The position numbers and the translations under genes were made by a program. From an uncultured Pelagibacteraceae bacterium (GTDB lineage: Bacteria > Pseudomonadota > Alphaproteobacteria > Pelagibacterales > Pelagibacteraceae), in contig CACKHN010000005.1 of the NCBI GenBank assembly GCA_902599995.1, forward strand, positions 12,501-76,500: a stretch of 64,000 nucleotides of DNA, read 5' to 3'. Every line of letters starts with the position of its first letter. Within the stretch, counting starts at the first letter, position 1. The notes under the pieces were generated by a model. The model worked only from the letters and a program-made list of their open reading frames with translations, had not been told where the DNA came from and ran no database searches. Positions 37,522 through 45,824 of the stretch are shown one piece after another.

Positions 37522-38958
37522 CTAGGCAATTTCATATTTTTTTTCAATAGACATTATAAATTCATTAATTTCTTCTAATTTTTTCAACTCTTCCTGATCA
37601 TCTCTGTTAGATGCTTGATCTCTCAGTGTATCAATCTCCGTGTAAGCCATACCGATAGTTTGCCACTTTTCCTTATTTTTGCTCAATATTCTCCGTGCTA
37701 TTTCTCTCTTAATATTTTTATATAAATCGGGGGGTAAAATATGAGGTGCTTCTTGGTAAATAATTTTTTGACCAAACCAGCTACACCGTTTGTCTTGAAA
37801 CTTATCTAATAATCTTAATTTATCCTCCCACGATGAACTATGCCATGTTTTAAATAATGCAGTGTCTTTATTGGGAATAAATTTTTCATACAAAGTTTCT
37901 TCTGGAAGCAAATCTTCTTGTGTTTGAGTTTGAGCTTTCTCTTCAGCAGCTTCCCTATTGATAATTTGAATATTTTTGCAAAAATTTTCACTGCTTCTCA
38001 CTAATTTTGCTCTTTTCCGAATAGTTTCTAAATCTAATCCTGAATATGCTTTTTCTTTTAATGCAAATTTTTTATCTAAAACTACTGGAGCCTTATTAGT
38101 TTTTAATACCCTTAAAGCTTTTGGACTTATTTTTTTCAAATTTACTTTAAGCTCATTAACTGACAAATTTAAAAAAGGCTCTGGATCTCTTCGTAAATCC
38201 CAAACATATCCCCAAGACGCATAGGTAGGATGAAAACAATGTTCTGGATGAAGTGTACAAACAAGATACATCAAATTTCTTCCTTTTACGTTCTCAAAAA
38301 TAGAATAAATTCCCTCTGTTTTTAAAATTGATTCAACACTATTCTTTGTTGAGGTACTTAAAAATTTTTCCCAATTGTCTTTATGTTTTTCTTTTATTAT
38401 TCTAAGTATATTTAAGCTTGTAAAAGCATCGTGATAAGCAGTGTGTTGTTTTGTGGTATCAAATCCTTGTTGTCGTGCTAGTGCTTCTAAAGCCAAACTT
38501 TCATTTCCTGCAGGTGTTAATTCGGTTTTTAAAGTTTCAGAATTTATACTTTGAGCAGCTCTTGCAACATGTAGACCGTCAGTTTCTTGATTGGGTGAAG
38601 AGTGGGTTAAATAAGGATATCTGTTTCCTTTAAAAAAATTAAAGTGAAACATTCGACGATCAAAATTAAGGTTGCTCCAACCTATGAATAAAGATGGAGC
38701 TGCTTTTGAAAAGAAATTTTCAACAGCTCCTAGAAAATCATAATGTGAATAGTTCCCTTTAGTAAGTAAATCAATACTAGTAGAATTTACTAGAAGTGCT
38801 TTTGCACTTGGGACTTCTCCTTCTGGCATTCTCCCACGAATATTTAACTTTCCGATTTCCTTAAGGTTTTTATCTACAACCACTGCACCAACCTCAATAA
38901 TACTTCCCCAGATAGTACTATTAGTTGTTTCAGTATCGTAGATTACTATTTTATCCAT
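37522..38958 (-). CDS. sbcB: Exodeoxyribonuclease I (SbcB family)
   Basis: Single-strand-specific 3'-5' DNA exonuclease of the DEDDh superfamily. It is 478 aa, like the E. coli enzyme (475). Exo I motif IYDTETT (residues 5-11), GWSNLNFDRRMF (about 93-104) and HTAYHDAFTS (about 177-186, with the catalytic His/Asp) are visible, and the C-terminal SH3-like and helical parts follow. It is 8 bp from the next nuclease gene and in the same direction, suggesting a DNA-end-processing operon. Confidence 0.92.
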   Translation of the reverse strand: MDKIVIYDTETTNSTIWGSIIEVGAVVVDKNLKEIGKLNIRGRMPEGEVPSAKALLVNSTSIDLLTKGNYSHYDFLGAVENFFSKAAPSLFIGWSNLNFDRRMFHFNFFKGNRYPYLTHSSPNQETDGLHVARAAQSINSETLKTELTPAGNESLALEALARQQGFDTTKQHTAYHDAFTSLNILRIIKEKHKDNWEKFLSTSTKNSVESILKTEGIYSIFENVKGRNLMYLVCTLHPEHCFHPTYASWGYVWDLRRDPEPFLNLSVNELKVNLKKISPKALRVLKTNKAPVVLDKKFALKEKAYSGLDLETIRKRAKLVRSSENFCKNIQIINREAAEEKAQTQTQEDLLPEETLYEKFIPNKDTALFKTWHSSSWEDKLRLLDKFQDKRCSWFGQKIIYQEAPHILPPDLYKNIKREIARRILSKNKEKWQTIGMAYTEIDTLRDQASNRDDQEELKKLEEINEFIMSIEKKYEIA

Positions 38959-38966
38959 ATTAATAG

Positions 38967-39653
38967 TTAAGCTAAATTTGAAAGCTCGTTAAATTGTTTT
39001 AATCTTCCCAAAAATAAGTTCTGATAAACAATCAAATCATGACTTTGAATTTTAAATTCTTGGTACAATTTATCTACTGTGCAAACTAAAATTACACAAG
39101 AAGTGATATTAGAGTTATACACAATGTTATGAGCTAAAGAATATGCACTCGTTTGCAGAAGCCATGAATCAATATATTCTGATTTTTTTGGCTTGTTGCT
39201 TTGTTTGAAATCAATTATTGTTTCTCGTCCTTCGTAAACTCCAACACAATCTGCTGTACCAGCATATTTGTCTGGATAGTAAAGAGTGCATTCAACTCCC
39301 CAAATTTCTTCCAATCTATTTTTTAATCCTTTTTTGATAATTTCCTTTGCCATTAATTTATATTGTTTATTGTCATCAAAAAAACTGAGGTTTTCTCTTC
39401 CAAGAAGATAGGACTCTAAATAATTATGCATCTGAGAACCCCTGCTACTTGCTGCTTTTGTAATTGCCTCAGCCTCTTTAGAGCCTGTTCTCTCACGCCA
39501 ATTGGCTAATGCCGCCTTATCCTCCTCTGATCTTGTAGCATCTAAGATAGATGTAACACTTGGTAATTTCGCTTCACCCAATAAATATCTTCTAATACCG
39601 TCTACTGTAGCCCTTGATGATTTTGGATAATCATATTTCTTATTCCACTGCAT
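38967..39653 (-). CDS. PD-(D/E)XK exonuclease, MGME1/RecB-phage type
   Basis: Predicted DNA exonuclease of 228 aa. I choose the ATG at 39653 (MQWNKKYDYPKS) rather than an upstream ATG at 39722 that would overlap rmuC. The nuclease core is visible: an N-terminal motif LPSVTSILDATRS, then GTADCVGVYEGRETIIDFK near the middle, which is the D-(x)n-D/E-x-K signature. A following Gln motif (LLQTSAY) is typical of RecB-like nucleases. Similar proteins occur as mitochondrial MGME1 and as exonucleases of marine T7-like phages. It sits between exonuclease I and RmuC. A phage origin is possible but no other phage gene is near. Confidence 0.8.
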   Translation of the reverse strand: MQWNKKYDYPKSSRATVDGIRRYLLGEAKLPSVTSILDATRSEEDKAALANWRERTGSKEAEAITKAASSRGSQMHNYLESYLLGRENLSFFDDNKQYKLMAKEIIKKGLKNRLEEIWGVECTLYYPDKYAGTADCVGVYEGRETIIDFKQSNKPKKSEYIDSWLLQTSAYSLAHNIVYNSNITSCVILVCTVDKLYQEFKIQSHDLIVYQNLFLGRLKQFNELSNLA

Positions 39654-39690
39654 GTGGTTTCTTATATTCTTAATTTGAGAAAAATTGAAA

Positions 39691-40788
39691 TTAATTATTT
39701 GCTTGTTTTGAACGATCAACAAATTTTTCTACATTTTCAGTTTGAACAGCTTTTTCAAGTTGTTCTGGATCTTTGATACTTTCGAGTGTTCTAGTAATTG
39801 ATCTTGCATCTGTACCAAACTTATTGACCACTGCCATTGCCTCCTCTAATTTTTTTCTAAGAGAAATAATATTATCAAAGTGCTTACCAAATCTTGTACT
39901 TATTGTTTTTAAATGATTATAAATTTCTGTTGCACCTTTTTGAACTTTCAAAGATTGAAACCCCATATGAAGAGATTGCAAATAAGCAGATAGAGTATTA
40001 GGTCCACAGATTACAACTTTATATTTTTTCATTAATTCTTGAGTTAATAATTCTTTTGTGCTTGGATCTTGGTATTCAGTTAATTCTTTATATAGACTTT
40101 CAGTTGGTGCATATACGATTGCAAAATCTGTTGTTTTTGGAGGAACAATATATTTTTCATTAACACTTTTAGCTTTGGCTTTAAAAGCTGTTGCTAATTT
40201 CGCTCTTCCCTCAGCAACAGTCTTTTTGTCGTCCGCATCATGACCATCCGTAATTGCTTTAAATTTTTCTACTGGAAAATGACTATCAACTGGAACTAAA
40301 ACATCTCCTTGAAGTTTAATTGCAAATTCAACATTTTCACTTGTGTCCTCTTTCATTTTTACATTCGTCATGAATTGAGAGGCTGGCAACAAATCTTTGA
40401 TTAGTGCATCTAAGCTAAATTCAGCAAGCGTTCCATATTTTTTAACTCCAGCTAAAATTTTAGTAATACTCTCCTGGCTTTGATTAAGTAATTGTACCTG
40501 CTGGTTAAAGTTTCCAACCTTTTCATCAACTTTGGTTAAAGCTTCGGTCATATCTTTTGTTACACCAGTTGAGAGATTATTAAACGACGTCGACATTGTA
40601 CCAAGAGAGGTATTAATAGTATTATTTAAGGTATCTTTAAGCGTAACTATTTCTGTTTTTAAATTAGCTATTTCTTCTGCTTCTTTATTGTCGTTCTCGT
40701 CTTTGAGTTTTGGTCTTAAAGTTAGGTAAAGAATTGCCAAAACTCCCCCAAGCAATAAAACAAGTAATACTATTAAAATAAGATCCAT
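39691..40788 (-). CDS. rmuC: RmuC family DNA recombination protein
   Basis: 365 aa. An N-terminal membrane helix (about residues 3-24) is followed by a coiled coil (about 33-110) and the conserved RmuC domain (PD-(D/E)XK-like fold; DVLVPVDSHFPVEKF near 158). RmuC limits inversions and rearrangements at DNA repeats in E. coli. It is the first gene of the rmuC-exonuclease-sbcB series. Confidence 0.9.
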   Translation of the reverse strand: MDLILIVLLVLLLGGVLAILYLTLRPKLKDENDNKEAEEIANLKTEIVTLKDTLNNTINTSLGTMSTSFNNLSTGVTKDMTEALTKVDEKVGNFNQQVQLLNQSQESITKILAGVKKYGTLAEFSLDALIKDLLPASQFMTNVKMKEDTSENVEFAIKLQGDVLVPVDSHFPVEKFKAITDGHDADDKKTVAEGRAKLATAFKAKAKSVNEKYIVPPKTTDFAIVYAPTESLYKELTEYQDPSTKELLTQELMKKYKVVICGPNTLSAYLQSLHMGFQSLKVQKGATEIYNHLKTISTRFGKHFDNIISLRKKLEEAMAVVNKFGTDARSITRTLESIKDPEQLEKAVQTENVEKFVDRSKQANN

Positions 40789-40852
40789 GATTCTTAACTC
40801 TTATTTTATAGTAAAAAATTGATTAATATATTTAAATATTTAAAGTAACTTA

Positions 40853-40987
40853 ATGGAATTATCTATTATATTAAAAATATTATTTGCTCTTATTATTGTG
40901 ATTGCAGGATATGCGATCGCTAGAAATCTAGATATTATTAAGATTATTTTAATATATTGGAGAGACTTAATACTTCGAAGAAAGTAA
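40853..40987 (+). CDS. Possible small membrane protein (44 aa)
   Basis: A short ORF starting ATG at 40853 and ending TAA at 40987. The predicted peptide has a hydrophobic helix (about residues 4-22, LSIILKILFALIIVIAGY) and a basic C terminus ending RRK, a plausible single-pass inner-membrane protein. It is divergent from rmuC and overlaps the 3' end of hisG by 21 bp. I do not recognise a family. The composition may be chance in AT-rich DNA. Confidence 0.3.
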   Translation: MELSIILKILFALIIVIAGYAIARNLDIIKIILIYWRDLILRRK

Positions 40988-41659
40988 CTTTGCTAATTTT
41001 TTTACTCCTTGATTTTTAAAAGAAGATTTGCCAATGAACATACAAAGCTCTGATTTTAAAATATAACCATCATTTATGATACGCAAATTGTTTGCTGCAA
41101 GAGTTGACCCAGTGCTAGTAATATCAGTTATTAACTCACAACCTCTTGTAAAAGGCTCTATTTCGGTTGATCCAATTGACTTTACAATTGAAAATTGGGT
41201 AACACCCTTATTATAAAAAAATTCACGTGTAAGATTTGGGTATTTAGTGGAAACTCTTATTCTTCTATTTTTCTTTTCCTTAAATTCAAATGCTACTTCC
41301 TCCAAATCAGACATTGAATAAATATCAATAAAATCATCAGGAATAGCTACAACTAAAGAGGCCCGACCATATGGATATTTTTTATATATTTTAATATTTT
41401 TTTGAATATTAATTTCACTTTCTTTCAATAAATCTAAACCTGAAAAACCAATATCTAGTGATTTATCAGATAGTCTCTCAATTATTTGACGAGCATGTAA
41501 ATAAATTACTTGAATATTTGGTCTTCCTTTTATTGTGCCAAACAAATCTCTATCTCCTCTCTCTGAGATAAGTTTTAATTTATTTTTTTTAAAAATATTT
41601 AAAACATCTTTCCTAAGCCTTCCTTTGCTAGGAATTCCAATATTGATATTATAATTCAT
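40967..41659 (-). CDS. hisG: ATP phosphoribosyltransferase, short form (HisG_S)
   Basis: First step of histidine synthesis. It is 230 aa without the C-terminal ACT-like domain. Such short HisG proteins need HisZ for activity and feedback control, and hisZ is two genes upstream. IGIPSKGRLRKD at the N terminus and the PRPP-binding loop (ELITDITSTGSTLAANNL, near 155-172) are typical. Its start overlaps the sulfotransferase gene by 11 bp. Confidence 0.95.
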   Translation of the reverse strand: MNYNINIGIPSKGRLRKDVLNIFKKNKLKLISERGDRDLFGTIKGRPNIQVIYLHARQIIERLSDKSLDIGFSGLDLLKESEINIQKNIKIYKKYPYGRASLVVAIPDDFIDIYSMSDLEEVAFEFKEKKNRRIRVSTKYPNLTREFFYNKGVTQFSIVKSIGSTEIEPFTRGCELITDITSTGSTLAANNLRIINDGYILKSELCMFIGKSSFKNQGVKKLAKLLSSKY

Positions 41660-42497
41660 AATTAAATTTCAATAATTTATTTTTATAAAGTTCGTTCATT
41701 TGCATTATTAAATTTGTATTCAGTAAATTTTTATAATTATTTTCTTTTCCTAAATTAAAAAACTTAATTCTTTCTAATTTATTTTTTTTAAATACTGCTT
41801 CCTGAAACCCCTTTTTTTCTTCCATTTTTTTTAATTTTTCAAATTCACAAGATTTGATAGCTTTTTGGGCTTTAGATCGATTAAAATTTTCATTACTTTT
41901 TGATATATCTTTAATAAAACTAACTACTTTTTTTAAAGTTTGGAAAGTTTCATATTGTAAATCTTCATATCGGATAACTAAAATTGGAAAATTTTCATAA
42001 CCTAGCCAGCTATCAATATGCAAATCCCATGAAAATAAAGCTGTAAAACCTAAATATCTATTACCTTTTTTTTCAATAATTGCTCTTTTACTATCTTTCA
42101 TAAACTCATAAGCCTCATTTATTGTTATTTGATAGTGGTTTGCCAGTGAAGTAACAACATTTCTAGGGTCTCTAACTATATAAATTCCACCTAAAGTATT
42201 TTTTGGATCTGTAAATCTGTTGCCGTTTATTTTGCAGATTGCATTATGAGTTTTGAATAATCGTAATTTTTTTTCTCTATTTATTTCGGCTTGCTTAACT
42301 AGCCATTTTTCTGCAGTGTCTTCAGGTTTTAAATATAAATCTTTGTCATTCTTAAAATAATTAACACTTGGAAATTGATCAATTTTTTTTAGTAATTCAA
42401 AATTAAATTCCCCGTTTCTAGAAAAATAATAGCTAGATAATAATGATCTTAACCAAGTATTTCCACTTTTGGGGTATGAAGCTAACCAGATTATCAT
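41649..42497 (-). CDS. PAPS-dependent sulfotransferase domain protein
   Basis: Predicted cytosolic sulfotransferase of 282 aa. The 5'-phosphosulfate-binding loop SYPKSGNTW (residues 7-15), catalytic-type His in FKTH (His84) and the 3'-phosphate-binding YIVRDPRNVVTSL (about 106-118) are all present. The acceptor substrate cannot be inferred. It sits inside the his cluster, overlapping hisZ by 4 bp and hisG by 11 bp, so it is translationally coupled to both. No PAPS-synthesis genes are in the window. Confidence 0.88.
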   Translation of the reverse strand: MIIWLASYPKSGNTWLRSLLSSYYFSRNGEFNFELLKKIDQFPSVNYFKNDKDLYLKPEDTAEKWLVKQAEINREKKLRLFKTHNAICKINGNRFTDPKNTLGGIYIVRDPRNVVTSLANHYQITINEAYEFMKDSKRAIIEKKGNRYLGFTALFSWDLHIDSWLGYENFPILVIRYEDLQYETFQTLKKVVSFIKDISKSNENFNRSKAQKAIKSCEFEKLKKMEEKKGFQEAVFKKNKLERIKFFNLGKENNYKNLLNTNLIMQMNELYKNKLLKFNYEL

Positions 42498-43549
42498 TGG
42501 AAATTTAGGTTGAGCGCTGCACCCACAGCTGCAACTTGGTTTTTTGATCCTAAGTCAGATATGAGCTTATCATAACGCCCACCACTGATAATACTAATAT
42601 TCTTTGATTTAGATTTAATATCAATCTTGAAAACCAATCCTGTATAATATTCTTGTTGCCTTCCAAAAGATGCATCAAAAACCACATTAAGTTTAGAAAT
42701 TTTATTATGTGAGATTGGAAAATATTTTTGATCCACAGCTAAATTAATTCTATTACTTTTAAAAAAATTGTTTAATACCTCTGCCGCTTTATTGATGGGG
42801 CACTTAATCTTTAAAAAAGAATTTATTATTTTAGATACTTTTTTCCCTCTATTTGCTTGTCGTGGATCTTTAATCTTTGCATTAAATCTTTTTAAGATTT
42901 CACCAACAGATCTTCCAGCAATCATAGTTTCAGGATTTTCTTTGAGTAAATTCAAATATCGTTTTTTGTCAACTTCCACTATTGTTGGATCAATATCTGC
43001 ATTTGTCTCTAATCGTTTTAGCAAGTCCTTAAAATACTCTTCTCTCCAAAAATGTCTTGATAATCTAAGTTTCCACCTTTTTGGAATATCTAATTTCGAA
43101 ATAAGTAAATTGAATATCTCGATATTTCCAATTGTTAATATTCCAGATGAATATTGAATATTTTGAAGTATTTTTAATGATGCAGTTATGATTTCGTTAT
43201 CATCTTTTTTTTCATTTTTAGACCCTAAAATTTCAAATCCAATTTGGTTTCTAATAATTTTGTCTTTTTTTCTTTCAACTTTTCTATAAGCCTGGCCACT
43301 ATAAAAAATTTTCTCTTTACCTTTAAAATTTCCCTCTAAGTATCTTAGACAAGAAGCGATAGTTAAGTCAGGTCTTAAACATAACTCCTTTCCATTGATA
43401 TCTGTGAAAGAAAACATAAATTTCCTAAAGTTCTCTCCTGATCTTTGAACAATATGATTTGCCTCTATTACAGATGGCAGCTCAATATATTTAAAACCCT
43501 TAGATTTTACTGATCTAAGGATTTTTTCAGATAAGTTTTTTGACTTCAT
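42494..43549 (-). CDS. hisZ: ATP phosphoribosyltransferase regulatory subunit HisZ
   Basis: HisRS-like paralogue without aminoacylation function that activates and regulates short HisG. It is 351 aa. It keeps class-II synthetase motifs (motif 2-like FRKFMFSFTDINGKELCLRPDLT; ISGGRYDKL near the C terminus) but lacks the anticodon-binding domain. It overlaps hisS upstream by 23 bp, the common alphaproteobacterial hisS-hisZ-hisG order with one extra gene inserted here. Confidence 0.92.
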   Translation of the reverse strand: MKSKNLSEKILRSVKSKGFKYIELPSVIEANHIVQRSGENFRKFMFSFTDINGKELCLRPDLTIASCLRYLEGNFKGKEKIFYSGQAYRKVERKKDKIIRNQIGFEILGSKNEKKDDNEIITASLKILQNIQYSSGILTIGNIEIFNLLISKLDIPKRWKLRLSRHFWREEYFKDLLKRLETNADIDPTIVEVDKKRYLNLLKENPETMIAGRSVGEILKRFNAKIKDPRQANRGKKVSKIINSFLKIKCPINKAAEVLNNFFKSNRINLAVDQKYFPISHNKISKLNVVFDASFGRQQEYYTGLVFKIDIKSKSKNISIISGGRYDKLISDLGSKNQVAAVGAALNLNFQ

Positions 43550-44921
43550 TGATTAAATCTTCTTTTGGAATAGTTTGATTATTTTGGCCTTTTATACCTT
43601 TTAGATTTTTTATGGTGACTGTGTTTTTTTTAAATTCATTTTCACCACAAATAATTGCAACTGATAAATCTCTTTTATTTGCAAAAGTTAATTGTTTACC
43701 TAGATTTTTTTTACTATCTAAAAAAATTTCAGCATTAATATTGTTATCTCTTAATTGATCAACTAATTCATAATAATTTTTTAAATATTTTTTATCCATT
43801 ACACATACTAAAACGGGTTTTTGGTCCTCTACCTTAATTTGATCTAATTGCATCAAAGCAAATAACAGTCTATCAACTCCAAAACTTATTCCAGTACCTG
43901 GAATATCAACCCCCTTAAATCTTGATATGAGTTTTGCATAGGCTCCACCAGAACATATACTGCCAATATCAACTTCCTTACCTTTGTTATTTGTGACTTT
44001 GAAATTTAATTTTGTCTCAACAATAAAGTCTGAATAATAAGCTAATCCTCTCACAATCGTAAAGTTCGTTTTAACTTGATTTAAATTTGAACCATATCCA
44101 AGTATTTCAAATACATTTTCCAATTCACTTATACCTTCTTGAGATAATTGATTGTTTAAGGTTTGTTTTAATTCTTTTAAATCTTTTATTTTTAAAAAAT
44201 TTAATATTTTTATTGCTTGTTGATCAGTTAAATCAGCCCCTTTAGTAATTGCTCCACTTTGATCTTTTCTCTGTTTCTTTAATAAGTCTTCAACTCCCTT
44301 TAGACCAAATCCTGGCTTATCCAATTTATCTATAGCTCTAATAACTTTGACTTTTTTTTCTTCAGATATTTTTAATTCATTAATTAAACCTTGCACAATT
44401 TTTCTATTACTTACATTGATTGTAAATTGATCTTTCTTCAAACCACAGTCGGATAATGTATTTGATATTAGATTACAAAGTTCTGCATTTGCCTGAGCTG
44501 GATCAACATTCCCAACAATATCAAAGTCTGCTTGCATAAATTCTCTATACCTTCCGTTACCAGCTTTTTCGTTACGAAAAACATTTTGAATTTGATATCG
44601 TTTGAAAATTGATGGCAGTTCTTGGTTATTTTGAGCCACAAATCTTGCAAGTGGACTAGACAGATCATATCTAAGAGTAACATTTTTCTCTCCATCTTCG
44701 AATGAGAATACACCAGACATAGGATTGGTGTCATCTTCTGCCAAAAAAGATCCTATATTTTCACTAATTTCGAACGAAGGTGTTTCTAGAGCCTCAGCTC
44801 CAAACTTGATAAAATTTTTCTCAATAGCTTTTACTAGCTTCTTTTTAAGAAGAAGTTTATTACTCCAACGATCTTCAAAACCTGAAGGTAATCCAGGTAC
44901 TATTTTATTTTCTTTATCCAT
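43527..44921 (-). CDS. hisS: Histidyl-tRNA synthetase
   Basis: Class-II synthetase charging tRNA-His. I choose the ATG at 44921 (MDKENKIVPGLP, 464 aa); an ATG at 44969 would start inside tRNA-His. Motif 2 (VTLRYDLSSPLARF and FKRYQIQNVFRNE), GLAYYSDFIVE and GICSGG-type histidine-binding segments, and a C-terminal anticodon-binding domain (about 370-460) are present. The length is at the long end. The gene begins 4 bp after the 3' end of tRNA-His, its own substrate. Confidence 0.94.
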   Translation of the reverse strand: MDKENKIVPGLPSGFEDRWSNKLLLKKKLVKAIEKNFIKFGAEALETPSFEISENIGSFLAEDDTNPMSGVFSFEDGEKNVTLRYDLSSPLARFVAQNNQELPSIFKRYQIQNVFRNEKAGNGRYREFMQADFDIVGNVDPAQANAELCNLISNTLSDCGLKKDQFTINVSNRKIVQGLINELKISEEKKVKVIRAIDKLDKPGFGLKGVEDLLKKQRKDQSGAITKGADLTDQQAIKILNFLKIKDLKELKQTLNNQLSQEGISELENVFEILGYGSNLNQVKTNFTIVRGLAYYSDFIVETKLNFKVTNNKGKEVDIGSICSGGAYAKLISRFKGVDIPGTGISFGVDRLLFALMQLDQIKVEDQKPVLVCVMDKKYLKNYYELVDQLRDNNINAEIFLDSKKNLGKQLTFANKRDLSVAIICGENEFKKNTVTIKNLKGIKGQNNQTIPKEDLINEVKKLI

Positions 44922-44925
44922 TTTT

Positions 44926-45000
44926 TGGTACCCGGGCTGAGAATCGAACTCAAACTTAAAGTTCCACAAACTTTCGTGCTAACCGTTACACCACCCAGGC
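44926..45000 (-). tRNA. tRNA-His (GTG anticodon)
   Basis: A 75-nt cloverleaf including encoded CCA: acceptor GCCTGGG/CCCGGGT (one G-T at 1:72, one T-G), D-arm GTGT/GCAC, anticodon stem AAAGT/ACTTT with loop TTGTGGA (anticodon GTG), and T-arm with loop TTCGATT. The base 5' of the acceptor stem is T, not the usual G(-1), and the discriminator is A, not C. Both are departures from standard tRNA-His identity. The gene lies immediately upstream of hisS. Confidence 0.96.
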
Positions 45001-45230
45001 ATCCCTTGTTTTTATATTATTTTTCTGTGGATTTAAAATTATATTATAAATAAATAGCCTACAGGCTATGGAAGCTATTTCTATGTGTGCTTCTTGAAGT
45101 CTCTCTAAATATAATACTCATAATCATCATCAGTCTTTTAGAGAAAAACAACTATAACGCAAGAGCTAATTTAGTAAGGACGTTTATCTAGTATAATTAG
45201 ATAAAACGTCCTTAAAATATTAAAAAGAAA
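45001..45230. other. Inverted-repeat-rich spacer between cold-shock gene and tRNA-His
   Basis: This 230-bp spacer holds no convincing ORF. It contains several short inverted repeats (45054-45060 with 45063-45069; 45071-45075 with 45089-45093; 45090-45093 with 45096-45099; 45102-45109 with 45137-45144) plus the long hairpin listed separately. A small RNA or leader is possible; nothing matches a family I recognise. The promoter of tRNA-His/hisS should also lie here. Confidence 0.35.
45175..45214 (-). terminator. Strong hairpin downstream of the cold-shock gene, probable terminator
   Basis: Left arm 45175-45190 and right arm 45198-45214 pair over 16 bp with one bulged A and a 7-nt loop. It lies 17 bp beyond the stop of the minus-strand cold-shock gene, where a terminator is expected. 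No T-run follows on the minus strand, so it may act as a 3'-end stabiliser rather than a classical intrinsic terminator. Confidence 0.5.
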
Positions 45231-45443
45231 TTAGTCTACTTTCTTTAAATTAACTGCAGAAGGACCTTTAGGACCGTCTTCTAATGTAAATTCAAGTTTA
45301 TCACCCTCGTTAAGATATCTCATTCCAGCATCTTTTACAGCAGAGGCATGAACAAAGGCGTCTTTTTCTTTATCGTCTCTTTCTATAAAGCCATATCCTT
45401 TTTTTCCATTATACCATTTAATTTTACCAGTTAGTGTACTCAT
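45231..45443 (-). CDS. Cold-shock domain protein (CspA family)
   Basis: 70-aa OB-fold RNA/DNA chaperone. RNP1-like KGYGFIERDD (residues 15-24) and RNP2-like DAFVHASAV (28-36) are visible. It is monocistronic on the minus strand, between tRNA-Phe and a strong hairpin. Csp proteins melt RNA structure; the cold dependence here is not shown by the sequence. Confidence 0.95.
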   Translation of the reverse strand: MSTLTGKIKWYNGKKGYGFIERDDKEKDAFVHASAVKDAGMRYLNEGDKLEFTLEDGPKGPSAVNLKKVD

Positions 45444-45525
45444 CTTATTTCTTAGTCCTTTTGTTATTTATAATAGTAAATAGGTTAATTTTTTTTTTAA
45501 TTAATTCAAGACGAAAAGAAGATGG

Positions 45526-45600
45526 TGGTGCCTCGGGAAGGATTCGCACCTCCGACACAAGCCTTTTCAGGGCTCTGCTCTACTCCTGAGCTACCGAGGC
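45526..45600 (-). tRNA. tRNA-Phe (GAA anticodon)
   Basis: A 75-nt cloverleaf with encoded CCA: acceptor GCCTCGG/CCGAGGC, D-arm GCTC/GAGC, anticodon stem GAGCC/GGCTT with loop CTGAAAA (anticodon GAA), and T-stem GGAGG/CCTTC. The T-loop reads TGCGAAT, so base 55 is G instead of the near-universal T (pseudouridine). It lies between infA and the cold-shock gene. Confidence 0.95.
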
Positions 45601-45606
45601 AGGATC

Positions 45607-45822
45607 TTAACCTCTAAAGATTATTCTGCCTTTTGTTAGGTCATAAGGTGTCATTTCTACCGTCACGTTATCACCTTGAAGAACTCTAATTCTGTTTTTT
45701 CTTAACTTACCTGCTGTATGAGCCGTAACCGTATGTCCATTTTCTAACTTAACTCTAAACATAGCATTTGGAAGTAGATCAATTACTTTACCTTTAAATT
45801 CCAGTAAGTCTTGTTTTGACAA
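45607..45822 (-). CDS. infA: Translation initiation factor IF-1
   Basis: 71-aa OB-fold factor that occupies the 30S A site during initiation. The sequence shows the family's start ([20 protein letters not shown]) and the [14 protein letters not shown] core near residues 37-50. It follows hisD by 2 bp; murA-hisD-infA is a known alphaproteobacterial order. Confidence 0.97.
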   Translation of the reverse strand: MSKQDLLEFKGKVIDLLPNAMFRVKLENGHTVTAHTAGKLRKNRIRVLQGDNVTVEMTPYDLTKGRIIFRG

Positions 45823-45824
45823 AT

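Noticed and set aside
38967..39653. Prophage remnant, because of the phage-like exonuclease
   Set aside because: No integrase, structural gene, att-like repeat or tRNA junction is nearby; neighbours are chromosomal.
44922..44969. N-terminal extension of HisRS (start at 44969)
   Set aside because: It would be encoded within tRNA-His; the ATG at 44921 matches the family N terminus.
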